A stretch of DNA of 64,000 nt from NCBI GenBank assembly GCA_012034405.1, contig JAAVLZ010000005.1, forward strand, positions 1 to 64,000. The letters run 5' to 3'. A model generated the notes under the pieces. That model had not been told where the DNA came from and searched no databases. It saw only the letters and a list, made by a program, of their open reading frames with translations. Shown here in pieces: positions 26,275 through 35,127 of the stretch. The first letter of the stretch is position 1. Each line of letters opens with the position of its first letter. This DNA comes from Oscillospiraceae bacterium HV4-5-C5C. GTDB lineage: Bacteria; Bacillota; Clostridia; Saccharofermentanales; Fastidiosipilaceae. The position numbers and the translations under genes are program-made.

Positions 26275-26692
26275 GAGGTTCTTCCCCTCCTTCCTGATGC
26301 TGGTCTTTGTTATCCTGACTGCCTGTTTCACCAGCTTCACCAGCTTCACCAGCTTCGCCTGCTGCACCAGTCTGTTGTCTGGTCTCCGCGGCCTGTTTTT
26401 GTTCTTTAAGCTGGCTGCGCAAGCCTTTTACGGTCTGCTGCTCCGGCAGCTGTCGCAGCTTTAAGATAAAACTCAATAAAACATACAGGAGTAAGACAAT
26501 AATTAAAAAGGGAATCTGTCCCAGATAGCTGGGCAGGATCAGTCCCAGGATCAGCGCGGCCGCCCAATAGACGGCCAGGATCAGCTCCCGGGCAAAGGGC
26601 CGGGCGGCCCGGCGCAATTGCAGCAGTTTGGTATACTGTCCGATAATAAAAATTACGGCCAGTAAAATCAGCAGTATCTTGTACTTATCCAT
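26267..26692 (-). CDS. Small membrane protein with Gly-Glu-Ala repeat tail
   Basis: Hypothetical protein of 141 residues that I do not recognise. Three hydrophobic segments lie between residues 5 and 75 (ILLILLAVIFIIG, LILAVYWAAALILGL, FLIIVLLLYVLLSFIL). A basic, Gln-rich stretch follows, then an acidic tail with GEAGEAGEAGETG encoded by 9-base tandem repeats (about 26327-26358). The tail would face the cytoplasm or cell wall depending on topology. It is the first gene of a two-gene unit with the thioesterase. A TATAAT element (26777-26782, minus strand) may be its promoter. Confidence 0.65.
   Translation of the reverse strand: MDKYKILLILLAVIFIIGQYTKLLQLRRAARPFARELILAVYWAAALILGLILPSYLGQIPFLIIVLLLYVLLSFILKLRQLPEQQTVKGLRSQLKEQKQAAETRQQTGAAGEAGEAGEAGETGSQDNKDQHQEGGEEPHA
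26327..26358. repeat. 9-bp tandem repeat
   Basis: About three and a half copies of CAGCTTCAC in a row, inside the C-terminal coding part of the small membrane protein, encoding repeated Gly-Glu-Ala. Copy number changes would stay in frame. Confidence 0.8.
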
Positions 26693-27008
26693 GCTAAGAC
26701 CCGCTCCTTTCATGTCTGTGCGGACTTAAGCCGCCGCTCAGCTTGCGCGGTGATATCAAAAGCTGCACAGAAATATATTATAAACAAGATTCTGATTAAA
26801 ATCCCGGCGGAGGCAGCAAGCCTGATATGACTGCCCGCCGTTCAATATCCGGAGCCAGTCCCGCTGCCGTCAGCGCTGGTATCAGCAGCTAAAACCGGCC
26901 AGCGTTCATTTCCTGCCGGGGGATATCTGATCAGTTATAATTAAGCCAGCCAACACGTTAAGCATCCAGGGCGAAGCAGACTGCTGCGCTGTTTTCCAGG
27001 AGGATCTC
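26693..27008. other. Divergent promoter region
   Basis: 316 bases between divergent genes. TATAAT elements are visible on the minus strand at 26777-26782 and on the plus strand at 26936-26941, each plausible as a -10 box for the adjoining gene. The matching -35 boxes are weak. No other element was recognised. Confidence 0.4.
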
Positions 27009-28226
27009 ATGTATATGTCATTAGATATTATCGCCGCCACCAGCTTTCCAGAGCTACTGCTCAGGATCGGCGAAGCGCTGAAAAAAGTAATGCAGACGGA
27101 TTCCCTGATTCCGCTGGGTATATGCCTGCTGGTTCTGCTGGCGGTTATCTTCTTGCGTCGAAAACTGGCTTCAGCGCTGCTCAAACTATTGCTGCATCAT
27201 CAGCGGCGCCGCCATGCCAGACAGACTGAAGCCGCGCAGCATAAGCTGCAGCAGCCGTTCAGCTGGTGGCTGACCGCTTTAACCCTGCGGCTCCTGCTGC
27301 CTTTCATGAAGTTTCCTTCGCCGGCTGACGCCATGCTCAGCAAGCTGGCGCAATCCTGGTTCTTCCTGACCTTGTTTTGGGTACTATATGTACTGGCAGA
27401 TCAGTTCTGTCATCAATTGAATGAAATTCAAAAGCGGCCGGATAACCGCCTGGATAAAAACGCAGTTAATTACATATCTATCCTGTTGCGTACACTTGTA
27501 GTCGTTATTGCTGTGCTCAATGTGCTCGGCATCTGGGTTGCCAACCTGTATGGCCTGCTGACCGGACTGGGCATTGGCGGCCTGGTTCTGGCACTGGCTG
27601 CACAAGATTCCGCGGCCAATCTCTTTGCCAGTTTATCTATTATGCTGGACGCGCCCTTCGCCGTGGGGGACTGGATTGAGTTTGCTGATTACAGCGGCAG
27701 TGTTGAAAAAGTGGGCTTACGCTCGACGCGCATCCGCTCCGGAGATCAGTCGGCTATCTGCGTGCCTAACTCCACTTTGGGAAATGCGGTCATCATTAAT
27801 GGCAGTAAACGCCGGAATCGGGTGGTTGATTTCAGTCTGCAGCTGCGCTGTGACAGTAAGCCTGAACAGATCCGCCAATTCACTGCGGCGCTTACTAAGC
27901 TGCTGACCGCTGAACCGGAGATCACCGGGACGCCGCTGGTGGCTCTGGAAACACTGGATATCAGCGGGTTGAGTCTTAAGGTCCGCTATCTGACCTCAGC
28001 TGATTTTAACCAGATGGAAAGCGTCCGGGAACGCATCAATTATCAGCTGCTGGGACTGCTGTCAGCCTATGGTCTGAGCCTGGCTGCCACGACCGGCGCG
28101 GCGCTGGACCCCGGTAAATTACTGCCGACTGCCGCCGCAGCTCCCGCTGCAGTCCCGTCGCAGCAGAACGCCAGCCCTGCGACATTGGCCTCACCTCAAG
28201 AGGCTTCCAGGCTGCAGGAAAACTGA
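27009..28226 (+). CDS. MscS-family mechanosensitive channel
   Basis: Integral membrane protein of 405 residues that would open on membrane tension to release solutes during hypo-osmotic shock. After four hydrophobic segments the pore helix and beta domain show the MscS signature GLLTGLGIGGLVLALAAQDS, then AANLFASLSIMLDAPFAVGDWIEF and VEKVGLRSTRIRS. A C-terminal alpha/beta domain follows, with an Ala/Pro/Gln-rich tail from about residue 365. AGGAGG precedes the ATG by a few bases. Confidence 0.92.
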   Translation: MYMSLDIIAATSFPELLLRIGEALKKVMQTDSLIPLGICLLVLLAVIFLRRKLASALLKLLLHHQRRRHARQTEAAQHKLQQPFSWWLTALTLRLLLPFMKFPSPADAMLSKLAQSWFFLTLFWVLYVLADQFCHQLNEIQKRPDNRLDKNAVNYISILLRTLVVVIAVLNVLGIWVANLYGLLTGLGIGGLVLALAAQDSAANLFASLSIMLDAPFAVGDWIEFADYSGSVEKVGLRSTRIRSGDQSAICVPNSTLGNAVIINGSKRRNRVVDFSLQLRCDSKPEQIRQFTAALTKLLTAEPEITGTPLVALETLDISGLSLKVRYLTSADFNQMESVRERINYQLLGLLSAYGLSLAATTGAALDPGKLLPTAAAAPAAVPSQQNASPATLASPQEASRLQEN

Positions 28227-28350
28227 GCTTGTGGCAGTATGCTTGACAGAGCTTTTGAAACTATTTATTAATATTAGTTAATTGTTGACTGATTCGTTTA
28301 CTTATGTAGTCATTTTGGGATAAAGCTGCCTGTTTTCTGTAAAAAATGCT

Positions 28351-28378
28351 TTGCAGTCAGCTTTGCCTGTGTTATACT
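28351..28378 (+). promoter_or_regulatory. Promoter candidate for the PiT operon
   Basis: TTGCAG (28351-28356) and TATACT (28373-28378) are 16 bases apart, about 90 bases before the phosphate transporter start. No Pho box was recognised. Confidence 0.5.
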
Positions 28379-28467
28379 TCGGATGTTTATTAACAGCGTG
28401 TTAGCTGCGGGTTATGGATGTAAACCGCAGATTAAATCAGACACCGTCTGTGAAGGAGCCCACCTAT

Positions 28468-29484
28468 ATGACATATGTGCCGGTGATCCTGGTTATCTTA
28501 CTGGTATGCGCTTCGATCTTTGTGAATGGCTGGACCGATTCTCCCAACGCCATTGCCACCGTTGTTGTTACCCGGGTTCTTAAGCCAAAGGTCGCCATTG
28601 CTCTGGGAGCCTGCTTCAACTTTTTAGGGGTTCTCACCATGGGTTCTGCCGTGGCTGCCACCACCGCCACAGTTGTAGACCTCGGTGCCGGGCAGGAAGG
28701 ACTGATCACCCTGGCCGCCGCTCAGCTATCCATTGTTCTCTGGGCCGTGGCTGCCTGGAAATTCGGGATTCCCACCAGTGAAAGTCACGCGCTGATAGCG
28801 GGGCTGATGGGCGCCGGGATGTCGCTCAGTGGGGTTTCTGCCTTTAACTGGCAGAGCGTAAAGGCGGTTCTCTGGGGGCTGTTCATTTCCACCATTATCG
28901 GTTTTGTCGCCGGTTATGGGGTGACCTGGATCATCCGCAAAATCTGTGAATGGATTCAGCCCAACCGCCGCAAGGCTAATCATTTTTTCTCGGTCGGTCA
29001 GATTGCCAGTGCTTCGCTCATGGCCTTCAGTCATGGCGCGCAAGACGGTCAAAAGTTTATGGGGGTTTTGTACCTGGCCCTGGTTCTGGGCAAACTGGTT
29101 CCCGCTCCCAGTGGCAGTAACTGGGACATACCTATCTGGATTATGATTCTCTGCTCCGTCCTGATGGCGTTTGGGACTTCCATTGGCGGGTACCGCATTA
29201 TAAAAACGGTCGGTATGGAAATGGTGCAGCTGGAAAAATACCAGGGCTTCGGCGCGGAGCTGGCGGCCAGCGGCAGTATGATTGTCGCCACCGTTATGGG
29301 CATCCCGCTGAGCACCACCAATACCAAGGGCACCGCCATGATGGGCGCCGGAGCTACCGCCGGGATCAAAAAAGTCAACTGGGGCGTAGCGCGTGAAATG
29401 GTCACCGCCTGGATACTGACCTTCCCTGCCTGCCTGCTGCTGGGCTATATATTCGCAACCGTATTTCGTTTCTTTTTAGGTTAA
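28468..29484 (+). CDS. PiT-family inorganic phosphate transporter
   Basis: Integral membrane cation-coupled phosphate permease of 338 residues with about ten helices. The two diagnostic PiT repeats are visible: NGWTDSPNAIATVVVTRVL near residue 20 and MAFSHGAQDGQKFMGVL in the second half, plus IPTSESHALIAGLMGAG and IPLSTTNTKGTAMMGAG. GAAGGAG supports the start at 28468; the longer frame adds a non-membrane tail. The DUF47 partner gene follows 100 bases downstream, with a CTTGAAGG/CCTTCAAG hairpin (29491-29524) in the gap that may tune expression of the second gene. Confidence 0.92.
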   Translation: MTYVPVILVILLVCASIFVNGWTDSPNAIATVVVTRVLKPKVAIALGACFNFLGVLTMGSAVAATTATVVDLGAGQEGLITLAAAQLSIVLWAVAAWKFGIPTSESHALIAGLMGAGMSLSGVSAFNWQSVKAVLWGLFISTIIGFVAGYGVTWIIRKICEWIQPNRRKANHFFSVGQIASASLMAFSHGAQDGQKFMGVLYLALVLGKLVPAPSGSNWDIPIWIMILCSVLMAFGTSIGGYRIIKTVGMEMVQLEKYQGFGAELAASGSMIVATVMGIPLSTTNTKGTAMMGAGATAGIKKVNWGVAREMVTAWILTFPACLLLGYIFATVFRFFLG

Positions 29485-29490
29485 AACCGT

Positions 29491-29524
29491 CTTGAAGGCT
29501 CCGCCCGATTCAGGCACCTTCAAG
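29491..29524 (+). other. Intra-operon hairpin
   Basis: CTTGAAGG (29491-29498) pairs with CCTTCAAG (29517-29524) between the PiT and DUF47 genes. There is no T-run after it, so it is more likely an mRNA stability or partial attenuation element than a full terminator. Confidence 0.5.
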
Positions 29525-29584
29525 TTCTTCGCAGCATTCATCGTAAATTAACGCCGGCACTTAATCCTGAAGGAGGATGATAAG

Positions 29585-30214
29585 ATGGGTAATATGACCA
29601 AAAGTAAGCATAGAGATTACTTCAATATGTTTGAAGAAAGCGCGGATATTGCGCTGAGAGCAGCCCAGGCACTGCAGCACGCATTTAGTTCTGACGGCAT
29701 CGATACCAATGAGCTGAGAGCGATCAAAGACATTGAGCATGAAGGCGACCTGCATGTGCACAATTCGCTCAAGGTCATTGAGGCGGCTTTCATCACGCCC
29801 TTTGATAATGATCAGATGATGGCGGTCCTCAACGGGATTGAATCTGTTACGGACAGTATTGAGGAGGTTTCGGCTGATATCTATCGCATGCGGATTAAAA
29901 ATGGCGACAAATATGTGGAGCATTTTCTGCAGCTGGCCGTCCAGTCTATCGAAGAACTGCAGAAGCTGATGGTGACCTTGCGGCAGTTCAAAAAAGACAG
30001 TAAGGAGCTGCGGGAGCATATCATTGAAGTCAACCACCTTGAAGAGATCGGTGACCAGACCTACACCGACGCCATGTATGATCTGTTTGGCGGCAGCTAT
30101 GAGGCAATTGATGTGATCCGCTATAAACAGATTTATGAGGATCTGGAGGACACCCTGGATTGCTGCGAAGATGTTGCGGATACCATTGAGGGTATCCTGA
30201 TCGCAACCACCTGA
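29585..30214 (+). CDS. DUF47 (PhoU-like) phosphate transport regulator
   Basis: Cytoplasmic helical-bundle protein of 209 residues related to PhoU. The two repeats carry metal-binding acidic motifs: DIEHEGDLHVHNSLKVIE with EEVSADIY in the first half, and LEEIGDQTYTDAMYDLF with EDLEDTLDCCEDVADTIE in the second. DUF47 proteins are commonly encoded next to PiT transporters and are thought to control their activity. Here the order is transporter first. AAGGAGG precedes the ATG. Confidence 0.9.
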   Translation: MGNMTKSKHRDYFNMFEESADIALRAAQALQHAFSSDGIDTNELRAIKDIEHEGDLHVHNSLKVIEAAFITPFDNDQMMAVLNGIESVTDSIEEVSADIYRMRIKNGDKYVEHFLQLAVQSIEELQKLMVTLRQFKKDSKELREHIIEVNHLEEIGDQTYTDAMYDLFGGSYEAIDVIRYKQIYEDLEDTLDCCEDVADTIEGILIATT

Positions 30215-30237
30215 TCTCTGTCCGGCCGGTTCAACCA

Positions 30238-30289
30238 AAGCCAGTGCTGTCCGGAGCGGTTTCAGCCGCGGCCGGCGCAGCGCTGGCTT
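30238..30289. terminator. Hairpin between convergent genes
   Basis: AAGCCAGTGCTG (30238-30249) pairs with CAGCGCTGGCTT (30278-30289) with one wobble, enclosing a GC-rich loop. It sits between the ends of the DUF47 and GH20 genes. T-runs are weak, so efficiency is uncertain. Confidence 0.45.
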
Positions 30290-30293
30290 CAGA

Positions 30294-32426
30294 CTATAAG
30301 GTCCGCAGTAAATCCGCATACCAGAAGATCATGGTGTCGTTATAGCGCCGTTCGGACGGCCGTGATACCCGATCCCATAAATTGCGGATGTCTCGGTACC
30401 AGGTTTCCAGCGCCGCGGCCAGCGACCAGGCGTCCAGGGTCAGGGCCGGATCCGGCGCAGCTGGTCCGGTAAGCCGCTCCAGGCGCTTAAGCGGCGTCAG
30501 CTGACCGGTGGTCTGATGATGCTCTCCTGCTTTGAGCAGGTCGGTGGATCGTCCGTATTTTAAGCAGGCCAGCGTATCAGCCAGGGCATTAAACAGCTGA
30601 TTGCCCTGATTATAAATCAGGTACGGTTCCAGCCGCGGCCGGCAGGACCGGTCCATCCCCGGCAGTAAAGCCAGTAACTCCCGGCCAAGCTGGCTGAGTT
30701 TCAGGTTATGGGCCCGGGCCTGTCCCAACCGCTGCCGCCAGCTCTCCTCAATTTCATCCAGCTGTTCCAGCCAGCCCCGTTCACCAGCCGGCAGTTCGCC
30801 CCTGGCCTCCCGCTGCCGGCGCTGTTCAATATCATAATACTGAACCAGATCACCCCATTGAAAAACCGAAGCCTGACTGAGCTGCTGCAGCAGTTCTGCC
30901 AGGCGGCCATTGCTGTCGCCGTACAGCAGTTTTGAGAGACTGCGGTTAAAATCCGCCTGAGGCAGGCCGGCCTTGTTCCAGGATAAAGCGGCGCCCAGCG
31001 CCAGTCCCGGGTAAGAGAACTCCGGCTGCTCATAATGCCCCCAGTCACCCCAGTCAGTATTAAGCACCCCCCTGGCCTGATATAAATGCGCCAGACGGCA
31101 GGTTTCCCGGATATTCTGGGCAGCGGCCGTATAAGCCGGCAGCCCCCGGTTCCAGGCAGAGGTTCCCGGGCACAGATACTGCGGGATGTTGAGCTCACTC
31201 AGCCGTCTGATCGGCGCCTCCGGCACCTCCTGGCTGTAATGCCAGTTCAGGCAGACAGTCTGCGGCGGGAGCTCCCGCATCAGTTCTGGCTCCTGCTCCA
31301 GAATATCGCCCCAAAACTGAGGAGACCGGCCCTGCGCCGCTACAAATTCGCACAGTTTTTTAAGATAGCTGACGTAGATCTGGTTTACGCTGCTCTCGCG
31401 GACCGTGGCAGCCGACTTTCCGCGTCCCAGGTCAAAAGTTTCATCCGCGCAGATATTGAACCGACGGCTGCTGAATAACGGCATATATGCCTTCAGCATG
31501 TAGCAGATAAAGGCGAAGGCTTCGTCATTGGTCACATCAATTGTGTGGTGTACCTGGCGGTCATACCATGAAAACGGGGCCGTCCCCGGGTTATCCAGTT
31601 CACAGTAATCGGAAAATGACCGGGTTCTCAGGACCTTATACAGGTGTCCAAAACTGGCCAGGGAAGGAATCAGCTCAATCCCGCGCTGCCTGCAGTAAGC
31701 ATCGAGTTCCAGAATATCCTGGGCTTCCAGTGGGGTGTCATCGCGCCATACCTCACTGAAGCCCGGAAACAGGAAGCTATGTTCGACATATAGCTGCAGC
31801 TCATTCAACTTAAAGTAACTCATCATGTCAACCAGCTCTTTCAGGCTTTCCATCCGGGGAACCCTGGATCGGGTTACATCATGATAAAAGCCCCGGCCCG
31901 GCAGGTCCGGCCAATCCTGAATCTGCAGCTCAGGCCACACCGCCGCGCTTTGCTGCAGCAGCTGCTGCAGGGTTCTGACGCCATAAAGCAGGCCGCGGGG
32001 GCTGTTCGCGCTTAAAACCGCCCCGGTTTCAGCTTGAATGTCGATCCGGTATCCTTCCGCCATCTGTGCCGGTTCAGCAGTGCTTTCAGCCTCCTGCCCG
32101 AGCTGCAGGTCTGCCGTAAGCTGCAGTACAATAGCGCCGCCGGCAGGCCGGGCCTGCTCCGGCCCCTGTCTGAGGATTGACGGGGTCCAGCCGCAACAGT
32201 CTTGCACCGCAGCCTGCAATTGGCGGGCCGCAAATAAGACCTGATCCAGTTGCAGCCTGTCCGCTCCCAGTACGCCGGCAGCGAGATCTGGCAGTAAAGC
32301 CCGCGGTCCGCTGGTCCGGCCAGGCTCCGGGCATTGAACGCTTTTCAGGATAAGGGGCAGCTGAGGCCGCAAATAAAAGCAGCCTGGCCCTTGCTGCAAT
32401 TGCTGTACGCGCGGTAGAAATTCCAT
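30294..32426 (-). CDS. GH20 beta-N-acetylhexosaminidase-like protein
   Basis: Glycosidase of 710 residues without signal peptide. An N-terminal GH20b-like domain (1-175) precedes the TIM barrel, which begins RGFYHDVTRSRVPRMESLKE. The catalytic Asp-Glu pair is Asp328-Glu329 in FNICADETFDLG, as required for substrate-assisted cleavage of N-acetylhexosaminides. Later barrel elements include VCLNWHYSQEVPEAP and LNTDWGDWGHYEQP. The roughly 200-residue helical C-terminus resembles that of cytosolic GH20 enzymes from Clostridia. It probably trims GlcNAc- or GalNAc-containing oligosaccharides after uptake. GGGAGG precedes the ATG. No transporter gene is adjacent. Confidence 0.85.
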   Translation of the reverse strand: MEFLPRVQQLQQGPGCFYLRPQLPLILKSVQCPEPGRTSGPRALLPDLAAGVLGADRLQLDQVLFAARQLQAAVQDCCGWTPSILRQGPEQARPAGGAIVLQLTADLQLGQEAESTAEPAQMAEGYRIDIQAETGAVLSANSPRGLLYGVRTLQQLLQQSAAVWPELQIQDWPDLPGRGFYHDVTRSRVPRMESLKELVDMMSYFKLNELQLYVEHSFLFPGFSEVWRDDTPLEAQDILELDAYCRQRGIELIPSLASFGHLYKVLRTRSFSDYCELDNPGTAPFSWYDRQVHHTIDVTNDEAFAFICYMLKAYMPLFSSRRFNICADETFDLGRGKSAATVRESSVNQIYVSYLKKLCEFVAAQGRSPQFWGDILEQEPELMRELPPQTVCLNWHYSQEVPEAPIRRLSELNIPQYLCPGTSAWNRGLPAYTAAAQNIRETCRLAHLYQARGVLNTDWGDWGHYEQPEFSYPGLALGAALSWNKAGLPQADFNRSLSKLLYGDSNGRLAELLQQLSQASVFQWGDLVQYYDIEQRRQREARGELPAGERGWLEQLDEIEESWRQRLGQARAHNLKLSQLGRELLALLPGMDRSCRPRLEPYLIYNQGNQLFNALADTLACLKYGRSTDLLKAGEHHQTTGQLTPLKRLERLTGPAAPDPALTLDAWSLAAALETWYRDIRNLWDRVSRPSERRYNDTMIFWYADLLRTL

Positions 32427-32884
32427 TTTGAACCTCCCTGAATCTTGTCAGACTGAGCATCGGTAAACTAAACGGTTCAGCCGGCGCCGGCTGGCGCCGT
32501 GGCAAGATTTATTATACAGCAGAGGCTTCAGCTTCTTCTGGTCTGTGTTTGGCCTTCTCTGGCTGCAATGGCAGCTTCCCCTGCCGCGCCACTAAAACTG
32601 ACCGGGCCAGACTGACCAAGCCGCGGCCAGCGCCGCTGCTTTTTTATGTGGTTTACCGGTATGCGGTAAGGGATGTCTGGCCGGGAGAGCGGCTCACGGA
32701 TCGTTTCCGTTCAGTCTGGGCGCTTCTCCGGGGACACAGCGGTTTACCGGTCTTTCAGGAAAACTGGCCCGGCCGGGACAGCCGGAGCCGGGGGACTTCA
32801 GTCAAAGCGCTGCCGGCACCGCAGCCTGAGCTTAAGTGTGCTAGAATGTCGGTCTGAACCTTTGCGAAGGGAGACGCCACAGAA
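32427..32884. other. Intergenic region upstream of helD
   Basis: 458 bases between divergent GH20 and helD genes. Frames present on the plus strand lack ribosome sites and domains and are not called. A short GC-rich hairpin (GCGGC-CAGC-GCCGC, 32623-32636) followed by TTTTTT (32640-32645) looks like a weak terminator facing helD, which may mean that the helD leader is attenuated. No clear promoter was recognised. Confidence 0.4.
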
Positions 32885-35104
32885 ATGACCTCAAATCCAG
32901 AATCTCAAAACGTCGCATTTGCGGCAGAAGAGCGGCAGCTCAAGCTGATACAGAGCTATATCCGGCGGCGGCAGGCCAGGCTTAAGCACAGCCTGGCCGC
33001 CCGGAAGGCCGCCGATCTGGATATGGCCACGCAGATTTATGATGAAGGTCTGGCGGAACGGGACCAGGGCTTTGCTGAGCTAGCCAATCTGCATCAGGAG
33101 ATTCATCTGAATCAGCAAAAATACCGGGATGAATGGCAGGAACACCAGCATCTGGACCGGCTGTGGGACAACCCTTATTTTGGGCTGCTGACCTTCGCTT
33201 TTGATGATGAACCAGAAACCGGCCCTGATAGGCAACCGGCTGAAACCTACCGGATTGGTTTGATGAATCTGGCAGATGACGCGGATCTCACACAATATGT
33301 GCTGGATTGGCGCGCTCCGCTGGCCGCGGTCTATTATGAATATCCGGCCGGCCCCGCTCATTTTGCAGGGCCCCAGGGCCAGATAAGCGGCCAGGTACTT
33401 GAAAAGCAGCAGGCCGTTATCCGTGATGGCCAGCTGTTGCGGCTTTTTGCCACAGATGAGGAAGTGCAGGATGAAATTCTGCAGACAGTCCTCAGCGGAC
33501 ATGCCGGTCCCCGGATGAGGAATATTGTAGCCACCTTACAGCGGGAGCAGAACCAGCTGGTACGGGTAGATCCTTCAGAAAGCCTGTTGGTCCTGGGCGT
33601 AGCCGGCTCCGGCAAAACCGCCGTTGCCATGCACCGGGCCGCTTACCTGCTTTACCGCCAGCCCGGGCTCAGCGCACAGAACATGCTCCTGCTCACACCT
33701 AATTCCCAGCTGGCAGCGTATGTTTCCCAGGTATTACCGGACTTAAATGAAGCGGCCATCCGGCAGGAAACCTGGCCGGAAGCCTTGCTGGAAGATCTGT
33801 CCGCCTTTGAAGGGCGCTATCTGTCTTACCCCCTGCGGCCGGCTTCAACTGCCCGGCGGACGCTGGCCTGCGATACCCGGCTGAATCAGGCACTGGAACG
33901 GTGGTTAAAAGCGATCAGCTCCCGGCTTTTTGTCGCTAAAGACCTGGAGGTCGGAGATCAGCTGGTTCCTCAAAGCTTTCTCTCTTCTCTTTACCTGGAC
34001 AACTACCAAAGTCTGCCCCCGCTTAAGCGGGCAGAGCAAATGCTGGATAATGTCAGAGATTATCTCCGGCAGCAGGGTTTTCAGGACTTTGGCGCCGTGC
34101 GGGACAGTATAAACACGGATCTTCAGGATATGTACCTGGCCCGGCGGTTGCTGCCGCTGTACCGGCTGTTTCTGACTGATCTGGAAACTGAAGATCCGGC
34201 GCTCTACCGGCAGCTGGAGGCAGGTACGGGGCAGCCTGGTGAAGGGCAGCCGCTGGATGACGTAGATGTGGCGCTGATGGTTCTGATCAAGGCTGCTCTT
34301 TGGGGCCGCAGCGGACCGCTGGCAGAAGAGCAGCAGCCGGTGGAGCATCTGATTCTTGACGAGATGCAAGATCTGCCGCTGCTGGCGCATCAGGCCCTGG
34401 CCAGTCTGTTTACCTGTCCTAAAACGATTATGGGAGACGTCCAGCAGGCGCTGACCTTTGATCCTCCGGCAGATTACGTCACCCGGACCGCCGCAATTTA
34501 CCGCGGTCAGGGTAAGCTGAAGCAAGCCTGGTTAAATCTGGGCTATCGTTCAACTTATGAGATCAGCCGGGCCGCTGCGGCCGTCTGGCCGGCCAGCGGC
34601 CTGAAGCCGTTTGAACGGCACGGCGGGCCGGTTAACTTGCACAGGCTCTCCCGGCCGGCCGCGCTGCTGCCCTGTCTGGAGCAGTGCCTGCGGCAGCAGC
34701 AGACAGCCGATTGGCAGCAGTGTGCGGTGCTTTGTCCTGACACGCGGACCCGCGACTGGCTGGCTGAGCAGCTTCAGCCAAGCCAGCTGGCATCTGTTTT
34801 TGTCCATGACAGCGTCCGGCCTCTGGATGGTCTGGAGAGCCGGCCCGGCGGTTACTGGCATCTGCTGTCTCTGGATGACTGCAAGGGTCTGGAATTTGAC
34901 GCTTTGATCGTGATCGATCGCGGCGGTTTCCCGCCGGAGCTTGACTGCCAGCCGTTAAGTCCTGAGCAAAGCGGCCGCCGGTGGTATGTAGCTCTGACCC
35001 GCGCCTTGCATCAGCTGGATTTGATCCTGCCCCCGGTTCTGCCGGAAATTCTGCAGCCTCTGGCGGCTTTGGGTCCGGAGCTGGTCCGGCAGTCTGCTGA
35101 CTGA
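32885..35104 (+). CDS. helD: HelD-like RNA polymerase-recycling ATPase (superfamily 1 helicase fold)
   Basis: Cytoplasmic protein of 739 residues resembling HelD/HelR. The first ~130 residues are a charged coiled-coil arm (RRRQARLKHSLAARKAADLD) that in HelD reaches into RNA polymerase, followed by an insert ending VLDWRAPLAAVYYE, a family hallmark. The ATPase has Walker A GVAGSGKTAVAMHRAAYLLY (about 237-256), Walker B LILDEMQDLP and C-terminal motifs GLEFDALIVID and RRWYVALTRALHQL. It would release stalled or inactive RNA polymerase from DNA and may give rifamycin tolerance. The start has GAAGGGAG upstream. Confidence 0.88.
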   Translation: MTSNPESQNVAFAAEERQLKLIQSYIRRRQARLKHSLAARKAADLDMATQIYDEGLAERDQGFAELANLHQEIHLNQQKYRDEWQEHQHLDRLWDNPYFGLLTFAFDDEPETGPDRQPAETYRIGLMNLADDADLTQYVLDWRAPLAAVYYEYPAGPAHFAGPQGQISGQVLEKQQAVIRDGQLLRLFATDEEVQDEILQTVLSGHAGPRMRNIVATLQREQNQLVRVDPSESLLVLGVAGSGKTAVAMHRAAYLLYRQPGLSAQNMLLLTPNSQLAAYVSQVLPDLNEAAIRQETWPEALLEDLSAFEGRYLSYPLRPASTARRTLACDTRLNQALERWLKAISSRLFVAKDLEVGDQLVPQSFLSSLYLDNYQSLPPLKRAEQMLDNVRDYLRQQGFQDFGAVRDSINTDLQDMYLARRLLPLYRLFLTDLETEDPALYRQLEAGTGQPGEGQPLDDVDVALMVLIKAALWGRSGPLAEEQQPVEHLILDEMQDLPLLAHQALASLFTCPKTIMGDVQQALTFDPPADYVTRTAAIYRGQGKLKQAWLNLGYRSTYEISRAAAAVWPASGLKPFERHGGPVNLHRLSRPAALLPCLEQCLRQQQTADWQQCAVLCPDTRTRDWLAEQLQPSQLASVFVHDSVRPLDGLESRPGGYWHLLSLDDCKGLEFDALIVIDRGGFPPELDCQPLSPEQSGRRWYVALTRALHQLDLILPPVLPEILQPLAALGPELVRQSAD

Positions 35105-35127
35105 CCGGGTGAGCAGATCCGCCTGTT

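Noticed and set aside
32549-32857. Plus-strand frames upstream of helD
   Set aside because: No ribosome site, no domain, and composition typical of translated GC-rich intergenic DNA.
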